Part shown: piece after piece, positions 24,868 to 36,100 of the stretch | Layout: the number at the start of each line of letters is the position of its first letter | How positions within the stretch are numbered: the first letter of the stretch is position 1 | NCBI GenBank assembly: GCA_000499405.2 | Contig: HG738137.1 | Span: 6,820,001-6,884,000 of the forward strand | Direction of reading: 5' to 3' | Length of the DNA: 64,000 nucleotides | DNA from: Onchocerca volvulus | Taxonomy: Eukaryota > Nematoda > Chromadorea > Rhabditida > Onchocercidae | Notes under the pieces: generated by a model | Told to the model about the DNA's origin: nothing | The model's input: the letters and a program-made list of their open reading frames with translations, nothing else | Database searches by the model: none | Program-made: the position numbers and the translations under genes

Positions 24868-27842
24868 TCAGTTGATTGGATTGCTCCATAAAGCTTTGTA
24901 TCGACCGGATCCGGAATTCTCCTTCAGTAAATTATCATGCTGCCAAAACGGCATGTTTTTCTTATTTTCAACATAGTCGATGTCAGGATATTTAGGTTGT
25001 TCTGGACTTTTGTCTATTTTTCGCATTTGCAAACGCCTCTTCAATAAATCCTCATGTATCTTCTTTGGATTTCGGAACTGATCCAAATATCTGTAAGCCA
25101 AAAAAAAAAAATCAAAATATTCACACATATTATCAAATGGAAATTCCCAAGTTAGAGAAGCGGAAGTGAATCTATGAAAAACATACAAATTAAACGGCTG
25201 TGGTTTTAGTGGGAATTCCTTTTGATCCATTTTCACTGGCGGATTATACTGATATTCATAAATTGGAGCCTTCATTCCTAAAAGATACTAACAGAATTAC
25301 GTTCATCTTCCTGTAACATATTAGCATGATTTGGATAGGGTTGATTCTATGTGTAGAATTATTTTTTTTAAGTTTTTTTTTATAACCTCGTATTCGTTGA
25401 ATGCTGTATTCATCGCTAAGCATACATATAAAATTCGAAAATTTTGGAGCTTACTTCATCCATTACTGAGCAATATTCAGAGGGAGATGTAAAAAATTGG
25501 AAAGCAGGCTAGAAGAAATTCATCTTATTATTTTCAAACAATATTTGATAAAGAATTTTGAAATATTAATAACTGAAACTCCAAATTATAAAAATACTCG
25601 CATATATTCCAAAAAAAGATTTCATAATTTAACGAACCGATTCTATGAAGCGCTTCATTAACAGAAACATCCCATGAAGCTTGAGCAAATGACAAAGCAG
25701 AAGGAGTCCACTGTTTTTCAAATTCTTTGTATAGCTGGCCAACACTGAAGATTCGATCCATCAGTGTTATACTGAAGATCAAAAGAGAAAATTAAATGTC
25801 GCAATAATATTCAAAAAGGACAATATTATTAAACTAAAACTTTGTTGTCTTACCATTGTTTAATATATTCTATCTCATCCTATTGCTACAAGCTTATTTT
25901 ATTTTACTTGCTGCAACTTGCTGGATTGCATTAAATTTCTTATAACATTTTACCATAGTTATAATTACAGCAGGAAGCCTGCCTTCTTTTATTAGTAAAA
26001 AAATACACTGTTATTGGAAAAATTAAGATTTAGAACCTTTTTGGTTTTCTTGGCGATAAATTAATAGCTTCCTTATGCCGCAAACACAAACAAGCAATTC
26101 TATGATACCCAGTTCCTTTGAACGGCACTACTTGCAGATATGGAATTATTTCCACTCCATTAATTACAGATTTGCCATCGGGAATATTAGTTACCAACCA
26201 ATGGACAACTTCACCATCACAGTTGTATGGATTTCCGTCAAGATTCAACAATATGAATGAATTAAATCCGTCACCTATTGATTCAATCGATATATCTGGC
26301 TTATTGCCTAAACAGTGACAATGAAACACAATCTTCAACACAGAAATAAATTAACTATAAGAACTTATTGGACCTTAATTAACTTTGAAAACCTGTTTTA
26401 GATATCTTTGGATTGTCAAAAATTTATATCGATTAACTTATCTAAAATGCAATCTACGAATTTTCTTTCCTTTTCGAAACAATAATACATACTTGTATTA
26501 GCGGCATCAATCAGATTTCCTTGATAGAGACCAATATTGTCCCACTTAAGCTGCATATTTTGCGTATTGTGGAAAAAGACATTTGCATGAAAAAGATCAT
26601 CAAATATGCGATAATGATGAAAAATTCTCAACTGCCAATGTTCCACCTTCTTCAAATCTATTGTTACTGCAATAATAGGAAGTAATTATTGCTCATGAAT
26701 GAATCTTGCTTAATTGTTATTTGTAGGTAGTAACTTCAATAATAATGAGAAATATATTTATCATTCTCAATGCAAAAAAAAAAAGAAAAAAAAAAGTGTC
26801 ACACAGCATAACACAACGTATAAGTACGTTAACTCAAACTTTACATTCATCATGAAATGATATTCAAATCACCCGAAAAGAAATTATTGAAAATATATCT
26901 CGTTAAAATTGTCCAAGGGGAGAGAAAAATGTGAAAAATCAAATATTTCCTAATAAGGAAGTTCAGAAGTCAAACTTACACTGCATTTTCTTAGACAAGT
27001 TCAAAGCATTTTTCGACTCTGATGGTAGCGATGGTATCGGAAGCAAAATTTTTTTCTTAAAACCAATATCGTATCTTTGTATTTCCGGTACTGTAATAAT
27101 TAAGAATTATTAAAATCTTGATTCAAGTGATTCTAAGTTCACTCAAAAAAACTAAATTTTCTGAGAGAAACTCCTCAATTGAATTCCAAATGTTGGGAGA
27201 ATGATAAAAAAGAAATAACCTGCCAAGCGTTCCTTCAAAGACAATAAATGATTATCTGGATCAATGACATGCATCTTCGGATAAAGTATTGGTTTTGTTA
27301 TTCGTGCTTTATACCAAGCATTCGGCTCATAAAATCTGTAAAGAAAATTCGGAGAATTATCAAACAATTATCTCATAGACAGATAATCGCAACCATAGAT
27401 TTACATATTAAATAATCAATTTAGCCTCTTAATTTTCGATAGAGTTCAATATACTGATACACTCAGATGAAGTTTAGCAGAGAAAAACGGATCATCGGAT
27501 ACTTTTTCATGAAGGAAGATCTTCACACTGTTAGGAAAGATCCTAGTCAAGAAAGATCACTGTTATGAAAGATCCCAGTCCGATTTATGATAGAAACTTC
27601 GTGATAAAAAAACGCTACTTCTATTCCATAAAATACATTTCTACCAATTAACTAACTGACAAACCAGATTTTCCACAGAACAATCCGCTTTAAAAGACAA
27701 ACCTGTTACGATAGAAGGCAGCTGGACCAGCCCAAGCGATAACTTTAGGTCTCCACGGTCGAGCAACACGTGGTGTACCCTTGATACGATGAGCATCTTT
27801 CACGAATATGTCGGCATAAATTGAACGTGGAGCTCGTTTCAT
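24868..27842 (-). CDS. mrpl-38: Mitochondrial ribosomal protein L38 (PEBP-domain)
   Basis: Large-subunit mitoribosome protein of the central protuberance, built around a phosphatidylethanolamine-binding-protein fold. Eight exons: 27842-27703, 27335-27220, 27090-26980, 26666-26493, 26307-26037, 25771-25638, 25277-25187 and 25090-24868. All phases close, giving 419 residues (human 380). The N-terminus is basic (MKRAPRSIYADIFVKDAHR), fitting mitochondrial import. The PEBP core reads FILLNLDGNP, HWLVTNIPDG and GTGYHRIACLCLRH. After it come LSFAQASWDVSV and YLDQFRNPKK, equivalent to LSFFQCRWDDSV and YLDRYRD of the human protein. The catalytic-type ligand site of true PEBPs is not evident, as usual for L38. 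The start at 27842 is the first ATG after an in-frame stop near 27926. Head-to-head with the NAA60-like gene about 700 bp away. Confidence 0.92.
27535..27582. repeat. 16-bp tandem repeat, three copies
   Basis: Units of 16 bases start at 27535, 27551 and 27567, each beginning GAAAGATC. A diverged fourth copy precedes them near 27515. The array lies in intron 1 of mrpl-38. Confidence 0.65.
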
Positions 27843-28544
27843 TGATCCGATATACGCCAAAAATTTTGATGAAATTGACGCAACTAAACTGGAAGGATTA
27901 TTTATTCGAGATAGCTTTCTTTTTCAGGATAAGTGAGTCTAGCCTTCCGCCTAATAGTCTCTCCCAACGATTAATAAACATTTGATAATTCTTCAGTAAA
28001 CACTGCTCATATTTAACTGATGGCCGTATTAAATTCATGCGCCTTGCGGCATTGGTTTCGAAAGTGTCGCGGGGTTCGAAAAATTCGTGCAGGATTACTT
28101 CAAGTTTGGAGAGAAGTCTGGGAATTCAGGTTTTGGGTTTGTAGTTGATTTTAGTGTGATGTTGTATAATACGGAGCGTCTGAAAAACTTTACTTCAAAG
28201 TCTGACGCATTTCGAAAGTTTTTCTGCAATGAAATGTGCATGCTTACTTGCAGATATTTGCATGTTTTGGATGGCTTTCTGTTCGTTTTGTTCGTTGAAT
28301 GTTCAAGTGCTGTTCCGATCGCCTCGATATTAGAGGATTCAGATTGACACGCAATATTCGGTAATATTTGTTCGACTTGTTTTACGCTTCACTTACAGTG
28401 GTTGGATTCCCGGTAATAGCCAAATAATATCTACAATAAGATGTTTCAGGTTGCTAGTCATCATACTTTCATGTATATAATGTTGGAGTACACTGTTATG
28501 GATAGACTAAGCGATTTATGATAATTTAATGGGCGTCAAAGGCG
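27843..28544. promoter_or_regulatory. Divergent promoter region mrpl-38 / NAA60-like
   Basis: Two head-to-head start codons lie 702 bp apart. The segment is less AT-rich around 28030-28090 (GCGCCTTGCGGC, GTCGCGGGG), unusual for this window, and could be the shared core promoter. A plus-strand open frame at 28087-28347 (86 codons, no known domain) lies inside and may be 5' untranslated sequence. A bidirectional promoter is inferred only from the layout. Confidence 0.45.
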
Positions 28545-30173
28545 ATGAAGAATTGGCAAGAAATACTGGATGATAGGGAAGATCTGAAATGTCTCGTTGA
28601 TGGATCTGCAAGCGGTGATACGAGTCAGGATGAAAAGTGTAATATACGATCGTTATGCATGCACGATATGGATATTGTCAAGGCAATTTGTCTCGAATCT
28701 TTTCCCATACAATATCCTGACTGTTGGTTTGAGGAAGTACTGAATGGCAAATTGATTAGTTTCGGAATCACTTGTGAAGGTGCGCTTGCTGCTATTCTCG
28801 TCGCTGAGCTCAAAATTTTATCTCAGTGCAATGCTGAGGTTTGTCTTTTTCTGTTTTTTCTTACAGATTTGATAAAGCGTAGAAATCAAATTCATGGGGA
28901 TACAATACGAAATATTCTAGAAACCTGAAGCCAGTGTCGCAAGGGAATATGAGAAAAAGGAAGATATAAGATTTTAAATGATAGCTTAATTATAAATTAA
29001 ATTAAGTGGAATAATTTTGCAGACATTTATGAGATATGTTTGGGGCGTGTCACCATAAAATCCGCTACTGTATGATTGGGAAGATAATTAGATTGGTATT
29101 TTTAAATTTTATTTTTAGGATCGCAATCTTTTATCGGGTAACAATTCACCTCTGGTATATATATTAAGCGTTGCTGTACGTCCACCTTATCGACGACGTG
29201 GTTTCGCTTCACGTCTGCTTGATCATCTTATGTTCATGGTAGTTCAACGTCCACCATATCCAAAAGCTGTTTATTTGCATGTACTAGCTACAAATTATGG
29301 TGCTATAAATTTCTACAAAAAACGTGGTTTTTGCCATCATACTACACTCTTGTAAGTTTCTTTTTCTCTCGATTATCCCAGTTTATTAGTGAGATCCAAC
29401 TTGATTATCCCAGTTTATTAGTAACTAAAGAGTATTAGTTGGCAAGTTTTTCTTTTTCTCATTTATTAATTGTTGAAGATATTATTTAAAAAAAATTGTG
29501 TTATCGCTTACTATTCTATAAACATGGAGATGTGCACTACAAAATATTTCTGTTTTCTAAGACTATCAGTGCTTCACAATGTCCGGTTACTCATTAATTG
29601 CGTTTTATAATATTTGGTATAATATATATTTTAAGCATATTTTAACTGATTTAGAGAAGGAAATAGTGATTTAGCAACATATTAGTCCATTTTATTCGTA
29701 AGTCAGTTTTTTGAAAATAATATCACTGATACTGAAATTGGCCGACTTAGCTACTTTGCGTTTTTCAAACTATGATGCAGGATTTTCTGATTACTCAGTA
29801 CAGCGTTTACACATGCTATGACCGATGTAAAATTCTGTCACCATTAACCTTGTGAAAAAGGCTGATGATGTCATCCGTCGAACATTTCATTTATCCTTCA
29901 CTGGCTAAGCGCCGATCATTTTCAGAGTTGTTCATTTGCCGACAAAAATTTGGTTATTTTGCTTATAATATCGAAAATGAATAATAGCTGGGACTTCATT
30001 ACAGGAACTACTATCGCATTAATGATACATTCGGTGATGGCTTAACATTTGTGCTCTATACCAATGGCGCATGTGCACCATGGTCCGTATATGAACTCTT
30101 TTCACTCTTTTCTGCTGTTCTTTGCTTCCCACTGAGGATTATCCTCAAAATGAAACACATCTTGGGTCTATAA
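28545..30173 (+). CDS. naa60: N-alpha-acetyltransferase 60 (NatF-type GNAT)
   Basis: A GNAT acetyltransferase of the NAA60 family, which acetylates N-termini of transmembrane proteins on the cytosolic face of the Golgi. Exons 28545-28838, 29119-29351 and 30005-30173 close in phase and give 231 residues (human 242). The block DIDTVK-like [20 protein letters not shown] with DCWFEEV corresponds to the family start. The acetyl-CoA loop reads [14 protein letters not shown] (Q/RxxGxA form). [20 protein letters not shown] and [17 protein letters not shown] are closely conserved. The C-terminus after this, [18 protein letters not shown], is hydrophobic and basic, equivalent to the Golgi-membrane anchoring helices. 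The ATG is the first in the exon, with about 40 extra N-terminal acidic residues compared with the human enzyme. Confidence 0.92.
29371..29422. repeat. Direct repeat, 32-bp period, in NAA60 intron 2
   Basis: GATTATCCCAGTTTATTAGT occurs exactly at 29371-29390 and again at 29403-29422, just inside the donor of intron 2. It is a recent local duplication of about 32 bp. No function is apparent. Confidence 0.75.
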
Positions 30174-31523
30174 GAACAAATTATTATATAACAGATCTTC
30201 ATTTACGTGTTCTCAGTGTGTGGAGATATTACAGTTATTTTCTTCGAATATTCGCTCTTCGTTTTTAAAACTCACAGTTTGAAAAGAATTGATCAGTTGC
30301 TTGGAAATTCTTCTCAAACATGTATTAAACTTCCAATTAAGTTTCCATTTCTTGTAATTCTTAAAAAACAATATCGTTAAAAAAATTTTTTCTATAATTT
30401 CGCCTGCTAAAATGCTGTGAATATTCCACTTATTTTTTTACGTACTGCAAAAATTATTTGGAATGATAATTTATAATAAGTCAACATCTTCAGTTGATTT
30501 GAATATGCGTTTATTGATTCTAGTCTTTTGTATGATTCTTTTTTTTTTTTTTTAAGTCAAAATTGCTTTATACAAAATGAAAGTTTCATCATATAGATTT
30601 TGGAAGTGCGCATTGACAACTGTTTTTATATTCGAATCTGCTTGTATTGCAGCAATTCATTCTGACGTCATATGTGCATGTTCATATAATTTTAAACTTA
30701 TCGCTAAAAAGATTCAAATTTCAAATTCCAAATGAATAAAATTTCATTTCATCAGCGTTCCAGGTTGAATTTTCGTTTTTACATCTATAATGTTGTATAT
30801 TTTCTAATGATCATGTGAAATGATAATTGATGCATTTGTGCACTCTCCTCTTAAGAATAACTAGGGAAACTAAACTTTACATCTTTCCGTTTGATGTATT
30901 CATCGATTGAAGTTCCAGCGGCATGTTATATATTCATGAGAGTTTCAAATTGTTAATTCAAACAATGTATAGAATATGAGGGATTTATGTCCGAATTTTT
31001 TTCTTGGAAATACATATTTTTAATATTTATTAGAAATTTATTCGTGAAACTTGCATTATCTTCGGCATTGTAATATATTTTTGATGGTTTATGTTGAAGA
31101 ACTGTAGATGCATATGCTTTTTTATTCAAGAAAAAGGTGTTTTGAGTTCTTGTTTGTTTAATATTAACAAACATGGAAAAAAGCTTAGTGATCTTAAATT
31201 TAAGGAATTTAAACATGTAAATTCATTCAGATTCATGAAAATATTCAAATTTTTGGATTCAAAGACTTGTTCCAAACTCTGTTTTAAAAAAAGTGTGGTG
31301 ATATTATTATACTAATCGCATTGAAATAGTAACATTGTTAACTAGTCATACTGTTTAGTTCTGATTGTTTAGCTTTAAGGTTTCATTGATATTGCTATTA
31401 CAGTTTTGCTTTCTCAATACACCTCATTTCCGGCGTTTGTATATTTATGTATAAATGAATTAGTGTGATGTGAATGATCATAAAGGGAAATTCCTCGTCT
31501 TGAAGTTAATTTAACAATGTGAG

Positions 31524-31999
31524 TTACTTTCCAGTGAAATATTTGATGGATTTTAAATCAAAAATCTTCTCTTTCTTTGGTTCTCTATCAACAGTGAACA
31601 CAGTGGGACGAACAGTCGTTTTCATTTTTTCATTATAGGCGGACACGTGTTTGAGTGTTTCAATTGCAAATTTAAAATGAATAAAAATGAGACAAATGGG
31701 TGTGCTTTGAAGCATTACCATGTGAGATGATGTTAAGAGGAAGGAAATAAGGTAGGAAATGATAGAGATAAATGACAGTAAGATAGGATAAAATATCGAA
31801 GATTGGAGAAATGAAAGATGAAATTGTCTATATGCGAGATGTCCATTCTAAAAAATCAAAATTTGGTATCCCAAAGAAACCATTAAAAACAACTGATCGA
31901 TATGCATTAGGTCTGGATCGTATTCCAGAGTTCGTTCCCTCCACGTATTAAGAAATTCACTTTCATCATCCGGTTCAGTTTCGTCCTCTTTAGCTATCA
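31524..31999 (-). CDS. Possible small unrecognised gene (minus strand)
   Basis: An ATG near 31999 opens an acidic-start frame (MIAKEDETEPDDESEFLNTW, then RERTLEYDPDLMHID). Downstream on the same strand a frame ending at 31524 reads FAIETLKHVSAYNEK and later VFTVDREPKKEK. Both look like real coding composition, but I cannot find a clean intron joining them. On the opposite strand 31811-31951 an equally plausible 46-codon ORF occurs (ends RYALGLDRIPEFVPSTY). Only one strand is likely to be real. No family recognised. Confidence 0.3.
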
Positions 32000-32736
32000 T
32001 AATGAGTGACATTCGAGTTAAATTAGCATTGCGGTATTTTTGATAGATGCCATTTTACGTGATGTCACGATGAATTTATTGATCATTTCCAGTTGGAAAT
32101 TAGATATCAGTTTGATTTAAACTAAAAGATATGCAATGTGACATGATTGTTCTTCATCACAGAGAACGATGAGTATTTTGGATCACCTTTACAGGCTTAC
32201 TTCCACCAATCCGTAATTGTTAGGATTGCTTTCCTAAGAAAAACAGTTCAATCCTAGGGATTCAACAAATACTATTCAGTTGATCATGATGCGGTAAGAT
32301 GTTTAGCTCATCGGACGTGTTAATGAAACGCTTGCTGGACAGGCGTGAATTTAGTGATGATGATGATGAGACAGTTATTGATAAGATTAGACTGTAGTTT
32401 TGATCATTTCACATAGAGTTTTCGTTATTTGTGTTTGTAGCAGGACATGTCATTGAAATTTTCCATTCCTGATGGGATTCCGGTGTTTTATTGCGATTGT
32501 CATTGTGGTTTCTTTGATATTCTTTTGAAATAGTTTAATTAATGACAGATATACTATGCATCTTGAATTCATCACCAACGACTTCAGCATCTTTGTGGCC
32601 GTCGTTATCGTTAATTCGTTGTTGTTCTGACCTTCTGAAGAGTTATATTTGCGAAATACGATTCATTTCTAATATTTCCATAATCAGTTATTGTCCATCA
32701 AAAAAACTAAAGATTTAGGAGATAGATATGATATTG

Positions 32737-32790
32737 AACAATAGATAATGATGATGATAGTGATAATGGTAATGATATTGATGGCGATAA
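32737..32790. repeat. Degenerate GAT/AAT microsatellite
   Basis: Run of GATAATGATGATGATAGTGATAATGG-like triplets. A smaller GATGATGATGATGA run is at 32356. Low-complexity, upstream of TAF5. Confidence 0.55.
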
Positions 32791-33187
32791 AATATCGAAT
32801 GCGGGATCAGTCATATTGAACGCTTAGTTATCATCTAACTTTTTAATGAATTTACTGTCTTTTCAGATCCATCCATTTCCATCTAACTTGCAGTTTCTCT
32901 TTCTGTACTTGCATTCTGATGTTTCCTACCTCGAAAAGTGTTATATGTGTGTATTTATATTTTTTGTCTGAGTACGACTAGCTTTACTTAATCTTGTTGA
33001 CTATTAAAAATGTATTTTCTAACTTATAAAAAGAAAGACTTTTAATCATTTGAAAGAAAAATCTCACCAATTTTCATGTGTTTTAAAAAAAAAAAAAAAG
33101 GATAATTGATCCGGAATGCTTATATTTCATCAGTGCATCACGCTGAAATATCAATATTTTTATTGAATTCTAAAAATTTCTGAAATT

Positions 33188-33197
33188 TAAATTGCAG
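33188..33197 (+). promoter_or_regulatory. Splice acceptor 2 nt before the TAF5 ATG
   Basis: AAATTGCAG ends at 33197 and ATG begins at 33200. Only two bases of untranslated sequence would remain after splicing, typical of nematode spliced-leader trans-splicing. Confidence 0.55.
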
Positions 33198-33199
33198 AT

Positions 33200-36100
33200 A
33201 TGGATGGAGACATATTCGAACAGCCATTGACAGCCGAATCATTGCAACAAATTTTAGCTTTTTTCAAGAAAAATGGTTTGACGGTAAGTTTTTTTTTTTT
33301 ATAAGAATTGAGAGAATTGCTAATAAATCTACCATACATTTGTGCATGACTATAATAAATTATTTTAAGGAATCTGAAGAAACCCTATCAAGGGAAGCTG
33401 CAGCCGTTTTACGTCTTTCGAAAGATGGTGTTGATAGCGATATTAGCAAGTATGTTTTTTGTTTTCTAATTTTTTTTTTTATTTTTTAGGCATTCTCCTA
33501 TTGTTTTGCTTTCAAATTTTTTTTTTAGGTTCGATTTTTAATAACTATTAGTAATATACGTCGTTATTCTGCAACCATCGTTACTTTTCTGCGAGACCTA
33601 ACAAATATCTGTGGATATTGTCAAAGCATTGCTGCTTATTGAATATATCTCGAAAACATCAAGACTAGATTACTGTATTATTTATCAGCAAACATTGTCG
33701 TGATGTTATATTACATCACGAACAGTTCTAAAGTTAATGAGCAATTTCAGTGACGCTGTCATGCGCGAATTCTCTACCCTTCTGACTCATATTGATTCTT
33801 CTTTCGATAATTTTCGGGCAGAACTGTCCGCTTTAATATTTCCAGTGTTTGCTCACTTATATATACAGCTTATTGCTGAAGGACATAGTTTACAAGGTTT
33901 GTGTTAGTTTATTATTATTTTGTAGCTATAACTTTTTTTTTGGATTTTGTTTTCAGATATTTTTCATCACTTTTTCTTAACTGAAAATTTTCAACAATTT
34001 TATTATTTTAGCGGCTTTATTCAGCGAAAAATTTTCTCGCCATATACCTTCGATGTATGAAGAACAAACAAAATTACTTACTCGCATTTCTACTCATAGT
34101 CAAGCTGCTAATCATGCACTGGTTCAGGCTCTGACGTAATTACATTTCTTTTTCGAATGTCGTTAATCAGTTGCATTTTATTGGCAGATTTCGAAATTTT
34201 TTTTCAATCAAAATTTTTTATTCGTGTTATTGGAACTTTAATGGGTTTTGAAAGTTATGATCGAAAACTGCCATTTATATCGTTATGGCTTTCCAGAAGA
34301 CAAAGTTTTTCTTACTTAACCTGCTCGATTAGTAATTATATGTGAAAGATTGATAAAAGGACCATATATTAATTCTTGTTATTAAACCATGTATTTTGAA
34401 GGAAAAACCAGTTCGTTGTTCGCATATCAAAATCAGCAATAAAACAATTGGAACCTTTCTTAACTCGGAATAGCATTGTTCGAGACGTGATGCGAGACCA
34501 CTTGCATATTGAAGGTGGTTTTTCACTATTATTCGGGAATCTGCGGTTTCATCATTTTACTGATATTTCTTATTTTATTTTAGCATGCTTAAAACATGAG
34601 AATCCTGATGACCATAATCTATTTAGACAAGGAAGAAGAAAGGATATTTTTGCATTGTTCATAAAATTAGTTTGCTGTTCATGTTGAAATCAAGGTAGTT
34701 CTCAAATAAAATAAAATTGAAAAATATCTGTTAGCATTCATTAGAGAGAAAAAAAATTTCGAAGGATCTCAAAATTTAAAATTATGTTTGAATATATTTA
34801 GCAATTGATGGCTCGCGGACAAAATCAGCTACGGAAGCAAGCTTGGGAGGCATTCTTGGTCAAGTTAGTAAGCAAGGTATTATAATTCATTTTTCAAATT
34901 ACCATAAAAGTTTCCTGCTATTTGTGAAAAAATGTAGGTATTTGAGAACGCTTATTTTGTTTTTCTATTTCTACGAATTGAATTTCATATGTTATCTTAT
35001 CTGTTGTCTCTTAATTATTTTTTTACTAAAATTCATTCACTTTTAAAATATATTAAATATCTTATCTGATTTAATTTTCAAAAATATCTTTTAGCATTCA
35101 TTAGAGATGAAAAAAGAAAAATTTGAAGAATCATCAATCCAATTGGTTTTCAGAAAGACGGCATAAAATGTTTTATGGAACAATTAAAGAAGATTTTTCG
35201 ACGCAGCTGGGTCTCGAAAAGAAGCGACCAAAAATTAAGGAAAGAAGTGATAACAAAAAAAAAGACGCAAATGGTCCTTCATCTGATCGAATACCTCTGC
35301 CAGCAGCGTTAGTCATCTTTTCTTTCCTTTTAAAATGTTCTTTTATTAAAAAAGTTTATTCTTGTCGAAATATTTTTTTACTTATTACATATATTTTGAA
35401 AATCGATTCAAATCAATTACAGCATTGAAAAGAGATATATGAAAGAATCGGGTAAAAAAATGCGTATTTCTGTTGACACACCGCCATCCGTATGCCTTTA
35501 CACAGTGCTCAATTCTCCTGGTGGTCTTACAGCATCTGATATTGCTGAAGATAGTGGAGCTTTAGCATTGGGTTTTGGAAATTCCAGAATACAGGTATAC
35601 TTAAGTTAAGTCTTCAGTAAATTTAAACGACAATTTCTATTTAATAGAAAACTTTTTTCGATCGATGTGATTTTTTTACGAAATAAAAATATATTCTCGT
35701 CTCTCTTCTATGTGTTGATTTTATCATCTCTAGACTTATTTTATAGTAAATCTCTTCTTGTTCTTCTAACTTAGTTGTTGGAAATGAAATAAGGTATAGG
35801 TGAGTTAACCAAATTAAACTGGGAATGAATAGATTTCAAGCACAAAGATGTCAAGATATTGCAGAGGAACCATGTTTTTTTCTGTGGTTACTCCTTATAA
35901 ATTCCGTCTTGAAATTTACAGCCTTACAGCATTGAATTACATTTTTTTTTCCTCAATTTTTAGGTCCATTGAATTATGTTTTCGTTTTCAAATCCATTGA
36001 ATTATATTTTTCTTCAATTTATGGGGATGCTTGACTTATTTCTTATATGTGAAGATTGGATCAGGTTTACGATGAGCTATTTTGTTTTGGGCAACATTAT

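Larger units (their letters stand above)
30174..33199. other. Intergenic interval with two antisense ORFs
   Basis: About 3 kb between NAA60 and TAF5, both on the plus strand. It carries poly(T) at 30538-30555, GAT-rich microsatellite at 32356-32368 and 32737-32790, and a short region at 31524-31999 where both strands show open frames of non-random composition (separate entry). Otherwise nothing recognised. Confidence 0.5.

Noticed and set aside
28071..28082. GGGGTTCGAAA resembling a tRNA T-loop
   Set aside because: No acceptor stem, D-arm or anticodon arm can be folded around it.
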